The position numbers were made by a program, and so were the translations under genes. A stretch of 64,000 nt of DNA, from positions 124,001 to 188,000 of the forward strand of contig NZ_AUAW01000004.1 in the NCBI RefSeq assembly GCF_000428925.1, given 5' to 3'. Position 1 is the stretch's first letter, and each line of letters opens with the position of its first letter. Source of the DNA: Furfurilactobacillus rossiae DSM 15814. Lineage in GTDB: Bacteria; Bacillota; Bacilli; Lactobacillales; Lactobacillaceae. Shown piece after piece: positions 8,459 through 17,016 of the stretch. The notes under the pieces were generated by a model. That model was not told where the DNA came from, made no database searches, and worked only from the letters and a program-made list of their open reading frames with translations.

Positions 8459-9265
8459 TCAAGCAAGCAGTCGATACTCAAGCAACATGTATGACGATCC
8501 TGCTTTACTAGACAACTGTTCATCGAGATTCAACTGCCACAGTGTCCGGTCGATTTTGAGATCGTGGAGTTGAATGAAGTCATGTAAGATACTCAGTGAG
8601 TGACAAACATCTGCTGTCGTATTGAATGTTTTGACGGAGACGTATTCGCCAGCCGGGCGGTTAACTGTTGCGACGTTGTTGGGAACGGCGGGGCTGACGG
8701 CTTTGATAATACAAAAAGAGGCCGTTTTATAGTCATCAGCGATGCAGCCAGGCAATGTGGTCATGAAGCCTGATTCGCGCTTGTCGATCAGCTTCAGCGT
8801 GCCGATTTTTTGGTAGAAGTCTTGATACAATTGACTGATTTCTTCTTCGGTACAGGTCACGGATTGAATCGAGCGCCAGTATTCCTGGTTAGAATGATCA
8901 ACGATCACGGGTTTGCTGAGAGCGGCCGTTTCGCGAGCAGGCTCAGGTGCAAAACGTTGATTTAGCGTTTGCTTAAGCGTGTCCAAACGTTGAATTTTAG
9001 CGTCAATGGTTTGATTTAACGTCTGTAGCTGATTGTCTAAGCTCGGTGTTTGACCAGCGTTAAGTAAGTTCTTGATTTGCAGAACGGATAATCCTAGTTT
9101 TCGCAGTTCCAGAATGAAGGTCAAATCATACAGTTGATCATAATTGTAGTAACGATATCCATTTTCTGCGACCATCGCTGGCTTGAATAAGCCTTGCTCG
9201 TCATAGAACAGTAGTGTACGTCTTGTTGTATCAGCGAGTTCCGCAAATTTTCGAATTGTTAGCAT
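8459..9265 (-). CDS. MerR family regulator with C-terminal effector-binding domain
   Basis: A 268-residue regulator: MerR winged helix at residues 1-70 (MLTIRKFAELADTTRRTLLF and GYRYYNYDQL), a coiled coil to about 110, then a GyrI/BmrR-like ligand-binding region with EYVSVKTF. Multidrug-sensing MerR proteins twist long-spacer promoters open on ligand binding. It is divergent from an oxidoreductase gene whose promoter has exactly such a 19-bp spacer, so that gene is the likely target. Confidence 0.85.
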   Translation of the reverse strand: MLTIRKFAELADTTRRTLLFYDEQGLFKPAMVAENGYRYYNYDQLYDLTFILELRKLGLSVLQIKNLLNAGQTPSLDNQLQTLNQTIDAKIQRLDTLKQTLNQRFAPEPARETAALSKPVIVDHSNQEYWRSIQSVTCTEEEISQLYQDFYQKIGTLKLIDKRESGFMTTLPGCIADDYKTASFCIIKAVSPAVPNNVATVNRPAGEYVSVKTFNTTADVCHSLSILHDFIQLHDLKIDRTLWQLNLDEQLSSKAGSSYMLLEYRLLA

Positions 9266-9281
9266 TATTACCTCTTATTCC

Positions 9282-9312
9282 TTGACCTGTACGTTACGTA
9301 ACAGTTTACACT
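9282..9312 (+). promoter_or_regulatory. MerR-type promoter with 19-bp spacer
   Basis: TTGACC (9282-9287), a 19-bp spacer and TACACT (9307-9312). The spacer holds the 10-bp palindrome GTTACGTAAC (9293-9302) and an outer CTGT/ACAG pair. Overlong spacers with a dyad between the boxes are the hallmark of MerR-activated promoters. It faces the oxidoreductase gene. Confidence 0.7.
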
Positions 9313-9368
9313 GATTATAGTTTGAAAAACGACAAAACGAAACAGGTTAATTTTAGGAGGAACGTAAT

Positions 9369-10325
9369 ATGAGAGCAGTTGTCATTGAAGAACCGGGCCA
9401 TGCGGATGTGTTAAAGATTGTTGACCGGGCAATGCCTGTCGCAGATGCAGAGCACTCAGTCCTTAAGATTCACGCATTTGGTGTGCATCGCTATGAGGTG
9501 TTGACGCGTGAAGGAGGCTCGCCTAGCGTTAAATTTCCACGTGTCATCGGTGTTGAGGCAGTCGGTGAAGTTGCTGATACTAAGCCAGGTTCTGGCCTCA
9601 CAGTTGGTCAGAAAGTCATCACACTGAACGGTGGCTTTGGCAGGGAAATCGATGGTAGCGAGCAAGAATATGCTTTGGTACCGAACAAACAGCTGTACAC
9701 TGTTGATTTCGATGGCTCATGGGTTGATTTGGCTCAGTATCCGGAAACCTTCGTGACGGCGTTTGGCGCCATTAAATCGTTGCATTTGAGTGCCGGTGAT
9801 ACGATGCTCGTTCGTGGTGGCACGACGGCGGTCGGGTTAGCGATGATCAAGCTGGCAAAGGCAATGGATCTAAACGTGGCGGCAACGACGCGGAAACCTG
9901 AACGGTTGGCTGACGTTACGGAGAATGGCGCCGATGAAGCCGTATTGGACAAAGACGGTGAGCTACAAACGGACAAGCAGTTTGACGGCATTGTTGATTT
10001 AGTCGGAACCGTTACGATGCGCGATTCAGTCAAACACGTGAAGAGCCAAGGAATTTGTTGTGTGATTGGCTTGCTGGCCGGTGAATGGGAAATGAAAGAC
10101 TTTTCGCCGTTTGAAATGGTTGATAAATATCTAACGGCATACGATTCAAATGACTTTGATCAAGCGATGATCGATGAGCTATTTGGCCTGATTCGGAAGC
10201 ATCACATCAGTATTCCAATTTCGAAGGTGTTTACACTGGATGATATTGCAGCTGCGCAGGATTATGTGATGGCTAATTCCAAGATGGGTGAGGTCATTGT
10301 GACAACGGATGAATTAACTAAGTGA
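9369..10325 (+). CDS. MDR/quinone oxidoreductase-like zinc-less alcohol dehydrogenase
   Basis: A 318-residue medium-chain dehydrogenase/reductase: N-terminal GroES-like domain (EEPGHADVLKIVD, RVIGVEAVGEV), and a NADP(H) Rossmann motif at about residue 152 (GGTTAVGLAMIKLAKAM). Zinc-ligand cysteines of classical alcohol dehydrogenases are absent, which fits the quinone oxidoreductase branch that reduces quinones or reactive enones. AGGAGG lies 7 bases upstream. Placement opposite a MerR gene suggests induction by a toxic electrophile or drug. Confidence 0.85.
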   Translation: MRAVVIEEPGHADVLKIVDRAMPVADAEHSVLKIHAFGVHRYEVLTREGGSPSVKFPRVIGVEAVGEVADTKPGSGLTVGQKVITLNGGFGREIDGSEQEYALVPNKQLYTVDFDGSWVDLAQYPETFVTAFGAIKSLHLSAGDTMLVRGGTTAVGLAMIKLAKAMDLNVAATTRKPERLADVTENGADEAVLDKDGELQTDKQFDGIVDLVGTVTMRDSVKHVKSQGICCVIGLLAGEWEMKDFSPFEMVDKYLTAYDSNDFDQAMIDELFGLIRKHHISIPISKVFTLDDIAAAQDYVMANSKMGEVIVTTDELTK

Positions 10326-10337
10326 GGGCTAGATTTC

Positions 10338-10682
10338 ATGACTGAAAAAGAACTTATTCAGATTGTCATAGACGAAACGGGTGGTTTTCTTGACCATCCC
10401 TTTAATGGTGGTAGCAGTCATGAAAAAATCAATTGGAATATCATTCGCCATCATCGGAATCGAAAAATTCTCGCGATGGTATTCATCAAGGATGATCATC
10501 TGTTGATTAATCTAAAACTCAGTCCTGAACACGGTGAATTTGCGCGCAAACTTAGGGGTGTCGAACCCGGCTACCATATGAACAAAACGCACTGGAACAC
10601 CATTGATGTTAATCACTGTGATGTTCAACCGCAGGAATTGGTCGGGATGATCAGGGAAAGCAGTGCACTGACAGAGAAGTGA
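10338..10682 (+). CDS. MmcQ/YjbR family protein
   Basis: A 114-residue double-wing DNA-binding fold protein of the MmcQ/YjbR family, recognised from the middle (KILAMVFIKDDHLLINLKLS) and the end (PGYHMNKTHWNTIDV). The family's function is not well known. It starts 12 bases after the oxidoreductase stop and is probably in the same MerR-controlled operon, which ends in the hairpin at 10751. Confidence 0.8.
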   Translation: MTEKELIQIVIDETGGFLDHPFNGGSSHEKINWNIIRHHRNRKILAMVFIKDDHLLINLKLSPEHGEFARKLRGVEPGYHMNKTHWNTIDVNHCDVQPQELVGMIRESSALTEK

Positions 10683-10750
10683 GTGTCTTCTCAATTGCAA
10701 AACGACTTTGTTTCGTCCCACGATTGGCTCAATTGAAGATAATAATAAAC

Positions 10751-10791
10751 AAAACTGTCATGCCTGAATTGAATTAGGCATGGCAGTTTTT
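10751..10791. terminator. Bidirectional intrinsic terminator
   Basis: Stem arms 10751-10765 (AAAACTGTCATGCCT) and 10776-10790 with one mismatch and a 10-base loop, flanked by A and T runs. It separates the convergent YjbR-like gene and the amino acid permease. Confidence 0.85.
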
Positions 10792-10834
10792 GGGCTACAA
10801 GATTTAACATGTAGTATCTGTGTTGCGTGGCGGG

Positions 10835-12328
10835 CTATTGATCCAATGGATCGATTGTGTGCTCACCACGTCCTTGAATTTGTGTGAAACGCGGTACCTC
10901 ATCGTGTTTAAGATGACGAATGTGCCATGAACGTTGAGTCTTGGCAGTCCGTCTGCGGGAATAAAGCCACAAAGTTATTCCAAGAATGAGCAAGAAAAAA
11001 CCACCCATGACGAGCGTATAAGTGAGGGCCGTCAGCTGCGCGTTGGCTGTTGGAAAGAATGTTGAACCAAACACTAGCGCAGAAGTGATGAACCCAATTG
11101 CGCCAATAATCAAACAGACAACGCGGCCACCGGGAAGTTTGAAAGCAGCTTGACGGCTTTTGCCAGTGACGTTGAGCACGATAAAACCGGCAAATAGCAG
11201 CAAGTACGTGACAAGATAGAGCATAACAGTGAGGGCCATCGCCATGGCAAACGCACCGTTGTTGCCGCCGATAACAACCGTTAACACAAAAGCAATGATG
11301 GACACGATGATGCCTTGCAAGAGAACAAGATGTACTGGTACCTGATGTTTGTTCACTTTGTTAAACGTTGTTGGCAAAATTTCGTCCTCAGCCGTGACCA
11401 GCAACGATTTAACAGGGCCAACAATCCAAGAACTGATTTCGCCCAGCATACCGATTGCCATGAGCAAGCCGATGACTTTTACCAGTGGCGCAAAGGTCGG
11501 TCCGAGGATAATGGCCACCATGCTATTGATGGCCTGAATAACACCTTGATTAAGGGACAGGTCTTTCAAAGGCACGACGGCGGCTACGGATAGGCCACCA
11601 AATGAATCGATGATAATAGCAAAGGCGACCAGCGTCAGCATAATAATCGGATAGTTGCGCTGCGGTCGTTTGAGATTGTTAACGTAGGAAGCAGAGGCTT
11701 CAATACCAGTAAACGCTAGAATGTAAGGCACGATTAGCGTTAATGGATGCCCACTTGTGAAGCTGTTAGCCGATAAGGTTGTTGCGAACTGAAGGGGATG
11801 GCCAGTCGCAACGTAGACGCCGCTAAAAACTAATAGGATTAACGCCGGCAAAATAATCCCAAGAATAAACGTCCATTTTACCAACCGATCGGTATCATTG
11901 ATGCCCTTTAGCTGAATCACAGTCATGACCCAGTAAATCGTGAGAAAAGCAGCGAGTTTTAACCACGGATTGGTGTTAAGGGCCGGCAAGTTTAGCGCAT
12001 AGGCCATTACCCCGATGATGAAGTAAATCATGGTGATAAAGTTAACGGTAATTTGCAACCACTGAAAGAAGACGGCCACAAAACCGGCTCGCTGCCCTAG
12101 TGTGCCCTTAACCCAGGTGTAAACGCCACCGTCACTCCATCCAGGCATCGTCGCCATTTGGGCAGAGGCTAGTGCCACCGGTAAAAACCAAAAAATTCCT
12201 GCGACAACTAATAATAGGGTCGCCATCAGTCCCGACTGAGCAAAGGCTGGATATTCGTCGGCGGACATAAGCATGGCAGCCGTTAATGTGAAAAAACCAA
12301 AAGCGCTTAGCGAAGCATTCTTTTTCAT
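10835..12328 (-). CDS. APC superfamily amino acid permease (GadC/YjeM-like)
   Basis: A 497-residue polytopic protein with about 12 hydrophobic segments. The first helix carries LTAAMLMSADEYPAFAQSGL and the sixth region carries IVPYILAFTGIEASASYVNNL, the arrangement of the glutamate:GABA antiporter-like branch of the APC superfamily. It probably exchanges or imports an amino acid across the cytoplasmic membrane; substrate unknown. No decarboxylase gene is adjacent, so an acid-resistance pairing is not supported here. It is divergent from the methyltransferase gene. Confidence 0.8.
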   Translation of the reverse strand: MKKNASLSAFGFFTLTAAMLMSADEYPAFAQSGLMATLLLVVAGIFWFLPVALASAQMATMPGWSDGGVYTWVKGTLGQRAGFVAVFFQWLQITVNFITMIYFIIGVMAYALNLPALNTNPWLKLAAFLTIYWVMTVIQLKGINDTDRLVKWTFILGIILPALILLVFSGVYVATGHPLQFATTLSANSFTSGHPLTLIVPYILAFTGIEASASYVNNLKRPQRNYPIIMLTLVAFAIIIDSFGGLSVAAVVPLKDLSLNQGVIQAINSMVAIILGPTFAPLVKVIGLLMAIGMLGEISSWIVGPVKSLLVTAEDEILPTTFNKVNKHQVPVHLVLLQGIIVSIIAFVLTVVIGGNNGAFAMAMALTVMLYLVTYLLLFAGFIVLNVTGKSRQAAFKLPGGRVVCLIIGAIGFITSALVFGSTFFPTANAQLTALTYTLVMGGFFLLILGITLWLYSRRRTAKTQRSWHIRHLKHDEVPRFTQIQGRGEHTIDPLDQ

Positions 12329-12438
12329 GAGGGGAACCTCTCACTAGTTATAATTTAAAAGTTATTATTTATATTATTTTATCGATTGGACTTGTCGGAT
12401 GTCAAAATCCCAATCTACTCCAGATTACTTTTCTACCG

Positions 12439-12469
12439 TTGTCTAAAAAGGGCTATAGCTTTTAGACAA
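12439..12469. promoter_or_regulatory. Perfect inverted repeat, candidate operator
   Basis: Arms TTGTCTAAAA (12439-12448) and TTTTAGACAA (12460-12469), 10 bp perfect, separated by 11 bases. It lies in the 230-base divergent region between the permease and the methyltransferase. No T-run follows, so an operator is more likely than a terminator; the cognate regulator is unknown. Confidence 0.45.
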
Positions 12470-12558
12470 AAATTGGTGCGTCCTAAACTTCTCAAGGTAA
12501 ACTATCCATGCTACACTGTAAAAATTGTTGAAGAAAAGGAACTTGAAGGGGAAAATAC

Positions 12559-13293
12559 ATGAATCAACCAACACATACACGCATCACCAGAGGGATTGAC
12601 GCACCATTTGTGCCGATAATGTACTTAATCGCTGGTATCCTGATACTTATTAACTGGGCATTTTCACACAGTTATCCAACTTCATGGGTAACGTTAACCC
12701 TAGGAATCATCATGTTTGCTGGTGGCTTAATCATTCTTCATACTACCCTTCGTGGGAAATACATAATTTGGCAAAAAATCATGTCGAATATGGCAATTCC
12801 AAAGGATGCTCAAGTGCTCGATTTAGGTTGTGGTCATGGTGCGGTTCTGATTGCGTTTGCCCAGCGTCTTGGTGCGCATGGTCATGCGACTGGTGTGGAT
12901 CTGTGGCGTCAACGTGATCAGTCCAACAATGGCAGTGAACAAACGCAAGCTAATTTGGTGGCATCAGGTGTCGCTGACCGAACATCGTTGTTGACTGGTG
13001 ATATGACGAAATTGCCAACGGGCGACAACGCTTATGATTTCGTTGTTTCTAGTTTCGCTTTTCATAACATTAAACCGGCTGCTCAACGCAAAATTGCTTT
13101 GAGTGAAGCAGTTAGAACGTTAAAACCAGGTGGCCGGCTCGTCATTGTTGATACGAATCACAATGACCGTGAATATAAAGCTGCGCTACAAGATTTGGGG
13201 CTTAAGGATATTGAGCTCAAGTCGGCCGGCTTTAATGGTTGGTGGAGTGGCCCGTGGATGTCTTCGTATGTAATTCAGGGGATTAAAAAGTAA
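12559..13293 (+). CDS. Membrane-anchored class I SAM-dependent methyltransferase
   Basis: A 244-residue protein with two N-terminal membrane helices (about residues 18-37 and 45-62) followed by a methyltransferase domain: motif I VLDLGCGHGAV near residue 92, a LLTGDMTKLP acidic region, DFVVSSFAFHNI and LKPGGRLVIVD. Membrane attachment suggests a lipid or envelope-linked substrate, unproven. It is followed by a strong terminator and stands alone. Confidence 0.85.
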   Translation: MNQPTHTRITRGIDAPFVPIMYLIAGILILINWAFSHSYPTSWVTLTLGIIMFAGGLIILHTTLRGKYIIWQKIMSNMAIPKDAQVLDLGCGHGAVLIAFAQRLGAHGHATGVDLWRQRDQSNNGSEQTQANLVASGVADRTSLLTGDMTKLPTGDNAYDFVVSSFAFHNIKPAAQRKIALSEAVRTLKPGGRLVIVDTNHNDREYKAALQDLGLKDIELKSAGFNGWWSGPWMSSYVIQGIKK

Positions 13294-13301
13294 CAATATT
13301 T

Positions 13302-13357
13302 AAAAAGGTTAGCACTTCCGTGAGCGGCGTTATGACCACGACAAGTGCTAACCTTTT
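13302..13357. terminator. Intrinsic terminator
   Basis: A 15-16 bp perfect stem (AAAAAGGTTAGCACTT at 13302-13317, complement at 13342-13357) with a 24-base loop and flanking A/T runs, ending the methyltransferase transcript and usable from both sides. Confidence 0.85.
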
Positions 13358-13507
13358 TAATGAGGTAAATTGTACCAATTCTGGAAAGAACTCTACTTTT
13401 TAAAATCATCCCTAAAATTATAGAGTTATTTTGGAGAGGGCCTATACCGACTATTTACTGATTAAAAAAATTGCTTTTAACAGTATTTTTGATGATACAA
13501 TGAACAC

Positions 13508-13620
13508 GTAAAAAAGGATGTCACTGCGAATGACATCCCTACCGATCCGCAAAAGCGGTGGTGCTTACGACCAACGAGTAATCGTCAGCTTGCCAAAGTT
13601 GAGACGACTGCCCGTTTTTT
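13508..13620 (+). ncRNA. Candidate antisense antitoxin RNA of a type I system
   Basis: A putative plus-strand transcript of about 110 nt. A TACAAT box (13496-13501) lies just upstream, and a weak hairpin (TCGTC/GACGA arms at 13582-13606) followed by six T at 13615-13620 could end it. It would be fully complementary to the 3' untranslated region of the small toxin mRNA, whose own terminator lies at 13516-13538. This 3'-overlap layout is that of Bacillus txpA/RatA and bsrG/SR4. The promoter -35 is poor, so the start is approximate. Confidence 0.45.
13516..13538 (-). terminator. Terminator of the small toxin mRNA
   Basis: Perfect 8-bp stem (GGATGTCA/TGACATCC) followed on the minus strand by a six-base T run (A run 13510-13515 on the plus strand). 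Confidence 0.75.
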
Positions 13621-13623
13621 ATG

Positions 13624-13731
13624 TTAGCAGCAAGTCATAATGACCGCGATTAACTGAACGACCAATGCCAAAAGTGCCACCACAAACATGGCGAACTCTA
13701 GCATCAGCTGCAGTGCATCCTTTACGGACAC
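13624..13731 (-). CDS. Putative holin-like type I toxin (35 aa)
   Basis: A 35-residue peptide too short for routine gene calling: GTG start with AAAGGAG 7 bases upstream, reading (M)SVKDALQLMLEF followed by one hydrophobic helix (AMFVVALLALVVQLIAVIM) and ending TCC. The order short polar head, QLM-x-F and a single transmembrane helix matches the 'putative holin-like toxin' family of Firmicutes. Such peptides insert in the cytoplasmic membrane and are silenced by an antisense RNA; a candidate lies convergent at 13508-13620. The usual charged C-terminal tail is very short here. Confidence 0.7.
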   Translation of the reverse strand: MSVKDALQLMLEFAMFVVALLALVVQLIAVIMTCC

Positions 13732-14097
13732 GAGGTAACTCCTTTCCATCAGATTCTGTGACAATACGGTAAAAGTTTCTTACCCCATTAGCACCATCTT
13801 CTTTCAGGTGTAAAATACACCAAAAGTCACCAAACGTGTCACTGACGCACAGCTTTCTCCCGTGCTTCGTGAGCACTCTCAAAACCGTCTTCACTTCTCG
13901 GTAATCAAAATTATAGCAAAGCAAACGACATGAAATCCTCAACTTTGATGAGGATTTCATGCCGTTTTAATAACAGCTACATGATGTTTTCGTGTGACTA
14001 TAAATCCTTTAATATCAAGGCGTGTCACTGATTTTTTGCAAAATATATTATCTAGGTTTTTAAAGAAGCAGAGGTGTGAAAATGTTTGAAATTACTT
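13732..14097. other. Leader/intergenic stretch with a possible small minus-strand ORF and a perfect hairpin
   Basis: Between the small toxin and the ABC genes. On the minus strand a frame from a GTG at 13894 reads through to 13619, with a coding-like start (KHGRKLCVSDTFGDFWCILH) but it then overlaps the toxin in another frame, so it is either an upstream small gene or chance. A 12-bp perfect inverted repeat CATGAAATCCTC/GAGGATTTCATG (13929-13940, 13950-13961) followed by CCGTTTT could be a terminator on the plus strand. A minus-strand TATAAT (around 13907-13912) may be the toxin promoter. The remaining bases to 14097 show nothing I can name. Confidence 0.35.
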
Positions 14098-14871
14098 TTA
14101 GTAAACCAATCGCCTATGCACGAGATAAATTGGCAATCCGGCAATGAGTATGACGACCACAACTAGCCAACCCAGATGAAACCAAATGCCAGTTGGATTG
14201 CCCAACATCAGACCACGGCAGACTTTAACGGCATGGTATAGGGGCGATAGCCAGCAGTATGGTTGAAGCCAACGTGGCATATTGGCGACAGGAAAGAATG
14301 TATCCGAAAACATGTACATTGGTTGAATGACCAGCATGGCATAGTAATTAAGATAGTCGCGATTAGGAACAAGCAATGTAAAGATCAGGCCCAGTAACCC
14401 GAACAAGAGGCCATTCAAGAATAAAAGAAATGGGACAAAGATAACTAGCCAGCTATGGATAGCACCTAAAAATCCTGCAATAATCAAAAACAGCGTGCCG
14501 AAAATGGTAGCCCGAATGCCAGCCCAAATTGCTTGACCGATGATGATGTCTTGTAGGTTAACAGGTGTCATGCTAACAGCGTAATAAGTCTTTTCAACCC
14601 GCATCTGAATAAACGCGTTTGTCGTTGCCTCATTGGTTGCTGCATTCATGCTGGTGGCGGCGACTAAGCCTGATGTGACAAACAGAAAGTAGGGCATGCC
14701 TTCAACGTTGCCAACAAAGTTTGCTAAGCCAATTCCCATTGCAATCAGATAAAGGATTGGATCAAGCAAGTTTGGAAACACAGATACTTTGAAGAGTTTT
14801 CGAAAACTCATGTAATTGAGTTGAATGACATGTTTGATGGATCTAAGAGAGAGCTTGTACAATGTGATCAT
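14098..14871 (-). CDS. ABC-2 type permease (NodJ/daunorubicin exporter-like)
   Basis: A 257-residue membrane protein with six predicted helices; the central LPNRDYLNYYAMLVIQPMYM and the following FSDTFFPVANMPRWLQPY are typical of the NodJ/DrrB permease family. It would export a drug or lipid-linked compound together with the ATPase gene, which it overlaps by 29 bases at its 5' end. The pair is divergent from an ArsR-type gene. Confidence 0.85.
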   Translation of the reverse strand: MITLYKLSLRSIKHVIQLNYMSFRKLFKVSVFPNLLDPILYLIAMGIGLANFVGNVEGMPYFLFVTSGLVAATSMNAATNEATTNAFIQMRVEKTYYAVSMTPVNLQDIIIGQAIWAGIRATIFGTLFLIIAGFLGAIHSWLVIFVPFLLFLNGLLFGLLGLIFTLLVPNRDYLNYYAMLVIQPMYMFSDTFFPVANMPRWLQPYCWLSPLYHAVKVCRGLMLGNPTGIWFHLGWLVVVVILIAGLPIYLVHRRLVY

Positions 14872-15604
14872 CCTCCTCGTGAAAATCGGTAAGTGCCAAA
14901 AAGGCTTCTTCTAGTGATTGATAACCGTACTTTGCCGGCAACGTATCTGGGGCACCAGAAGCGAGAATCTTGCCACGGTGAATAATTAATACTTGATCAG
15001 CTAACCGTTGAACTTCATCCATGTAGTGAGAGGTGAGCAACAAAGAAACGCCTTCACTTTTTAATTGATCCAATTTTTTCCAAATTACATGGCGTGACTG
15101 AATGTCTAGTCCGGTTGTTGGCTCATCAAGAATGATTACTTTGGGATGGTTGAGAAGAGCGCGTGCCAGCACCAAACGGCGCCGCATGCCACCAGACAAA
15201 TCACTGATTTGTTTGTCATCGTAATTTGCTAAACCGGCAAACGTTAGCAGGTTCTGTGTTCGCTTTTTCAGCTCACGTTTGGGGATGTCATAGCATAAGC
15301 CATGGGCAATCATGTTTTCGTAAACCGTAAGTGAACCATCCAATAAGTCCTCTTGAGATACAATGCCAAGCGCCCTTTTTGTGTTTGAGGGCGACTTTTT
15401 AACGTCGAATCCATCCACGGTGATCCTACCCCGAGTAATGGATGCTGCTGCGTAGATCATTTTCATGGTTGTTGTCTTGCCTGCACCATTTGTGCCTAAT
15501 AAAGCAATGCAACGGTTGCGTTGCAACTGAAACGAAATGTCATTAACGGCTGTAAAAGAACCATATTTTTTTGATAAATGAGAAACTTCAAGAATGGGTT
15601 TCAT
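14843..15604 (-). CDS. ABC transporter ATP-binding protein (NodI/DrrA-like)
   Basis: A 253-residue ATPase: Walker A LGTNGAGKTT near residue 38, signature LSGGMRRRLVLARAL and Walker B VIILDEPTTGLD. The order and the short C-terminal tail (KYGYQSLEEAFLALT) match the DrrA/NodI exporter group. Start at MKPILEV is chosen because GGAGG is 9 bases upstream; the TTG three codons earlier abuts that site. Translationally coupled to the permease downstream. Confidence 0.88.
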   Translation of the reverse strand: MKPILEVSHLSKKYGSFTAVNDISFQLQRNRCIALLGTNGAGKTTTMKMIYAAASITRGRITVDGFDVKKSPSNTKRALGIVSQEDLLDGSLTVYENMIAHGLCYDIPKRELKKRTQNLLTFAGLANYDDKQISDLSGGMRRRLVLARALLNHPKVIILDEPTTGLDIQSRHVIWKKLDQLKSEGVSLLLTSHYMDEVQRLADQVLIIHRGKILASGAPDTLPAKYGYQSLEEAFLALTDFHEEDDHIVQALS

Positions 15605-15720
15605 GGTTATCAACCTCCGAATTAACTAAATTTGGTGAAAAATGTCGTTTCTCACTGAAATTTAATGTATCATGAGGTCAACTCGATGATCTTCGAAATA
15701 TGGAATTCGGCGGTGATAAT

Positions 15721-16410
15721 ATGAATGAGGCACCAGATGTTGCAGCAATCGTGGAAATTTTTAGTAACTCGGCACGGGTTAAAATGGTGGATATGTTAAT
15801 GGATGGCCGAGCTCACACAGTCAATGAACTGGCCTTGGCTGCTAAAATCACGCCGCAAACAGCGACATATCATTTGCAAAAAATGGTCAGCCTTAACTGG
15901 CTTAAAATGGAGAAGTACGGGCGCTTTCATTACTACACGTTGATTCGATCAGACGTCGCAACACTGTTTGAAACGCTGAGTCCGGTTGCGCCTGAGAAGA
16001 AAGTCGCTTCTCTAAACAAGAGGCTGAAATATAAAAAACTATATTATTGCCGAACATGTTATGACCATGTGGCAGGTCGAATTGGCGTTGCCATTACTGA
16101 TAAACTAATTGAAAATGGCGCCATCGCTTTGGAAGGCGCGAATTTTAACGTGACACAAAGTGGCAGAATGTTCTTATCAAGCACTTTTAATTTGAACTTA
16201 GACGAGTTGATGAAGAAAAAACGTGCTTTTTGTAAACCTTGCCTGGATTGGAGTGAACGTAAAGATCACGTTGGGGGCGCGGTTGGTCATGGTATTCTAA
16301 CGTTTTTGTTGGATCATGAGTACTTGGTCCGTGGCAAAGATGCGCGAGCGTTGGTGGTGACGGATTCTGGTCATGATTTTCTTGAACAGCGCCTTCAACT
16401 CAGGGTTTAA
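15721..16410 (+). CDS. ArsR-type winged-helix regulator
   Basis: A 229-residue protein with an N-terminal ArsR/SmtB fold (EIFSNSARVKMVDMLMDG, ELALAAKITPQTATYHLQKM, then a wing with KYGRFHYYTL). The C-terminal half has four cysteines in two pairs (YYCRTCYDH and FCKPCLDW), suggesting metal or redox sensing. I chose the ATG at 15721 with GGCGGTG upstream; an in-frame ATG at 15700 is possible. Divergent from the ABC pair, which it probably regulates. Confidence 0.8.
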   Translation: MNEAPDVAAIVEIFSNSARVKMVDMLMDGRAHTVNELALAAKITPQTATYHLQKMVSLNWLKMEKYGRFHYYTLIRSDVATLFETLSPVAPEKKVASLNKRLKYKKLYYCRTCYDHVAGRIGVAITDKLIENGAIALEGANFNVTQSGRMFLSSTFNLNLDELMKKKRAFCKPCLDWSERKDHVGGAVGHGILTFLLDHEYLVRGKDARALVVTDSGHDFLEQRLQLRV

Positions 16411-16469
16411 TGATCTGGCCTAGTCTAGGAAATTTTAAAAATCGTAAATTAACGCAGAGATGATCAGTA

Positions 16470-17003
16470 ATGATGTTACGTGTGAAAGATCAACTTAAAC
16501 TCAGTTCTTTAGCGCAAAGTGAAGCGCCAGCATACTTTCAACTAATCACACAAAATCAGCAGTATCTTGGCAAGTGGTTACCTTGGGCGTTAAAAGTTAC
16601 AACGTTAGCGGACCAAGAACGTATTACACATACTGCGGTATTGGCCGACCGTCAGCAACCCAAGCAGTTTAGCATTTATTGGCAAGGACGGTTGGTAAGG
16701 CGGATTAGTTTTGTTGAATTAGACATGGTCAATCGGACGGCTGAAATTGGGTACTGGCTGAGTGAGGATGCACAAGGTCATGGCATCATGTGTGCCTGCG
16801 TTGACCGGCTTGCTCGTTATGGCCTCGAAGCCTTGCATCTTAATAGAATTGATTTGAAAATTGCGACACAGAATCAGTCAAGTTTGAAGGTGGCTGCTGC
16901 CTGTGATTTTGAGCGTCAAGAGATCTTGCCTAATGCCATTCATTTGTTAAATGGTCCGGTAGATGCGATTCGTTGGTCGCGATTCAATGTTAATAATGAT
17001 TAA
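16470..17003 (+). CDS. GNAT acetyltransferase (RimJ/RimL-like)
   Basis: A 177-residue acetyltransferase. The LGKWLPW segment near residue 33 and AEIGYWLSEDAQGHGIMCACV (acetyl-CoA loop, with GHG in place of the usual GKG) place it in the RimL group, followed by LNRIDLKIATQNQSSLKVAAACDF. Such enzymes acetylate protein N-termini or small amines; the acceptor is unknown. It is followed 13 bases later by the HesB-like gene, likely one operon. Confidence 0.85.
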   Translation: MMLRVKDQLKLSSLAQSEAPAYFQLITQNQQYLGKWLPWALKVTTLADQERITHTAVLADRQQPKQFSIYWQGRLVRRISFVELDMVNRTAEIGYWLSEDAQGHGIMCACVDRLARYGLEALHLNRIDLKIATQNQSSLKVAAACDFERQEILPNAIHLLNGPVDAIRWSRFNVNND

Positions 17004-17016
17004 AGCGGAGGGATAA

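Noticed and set aside
13619-13894. Minus-strand ORF of up to 113 codons overlapping the small toxin
   Set aside because: Its first third looks coding, but it runs through the toxin gene in another frame and its start lies in or beside a hairpin; I kept it only as a note, not as a gene.
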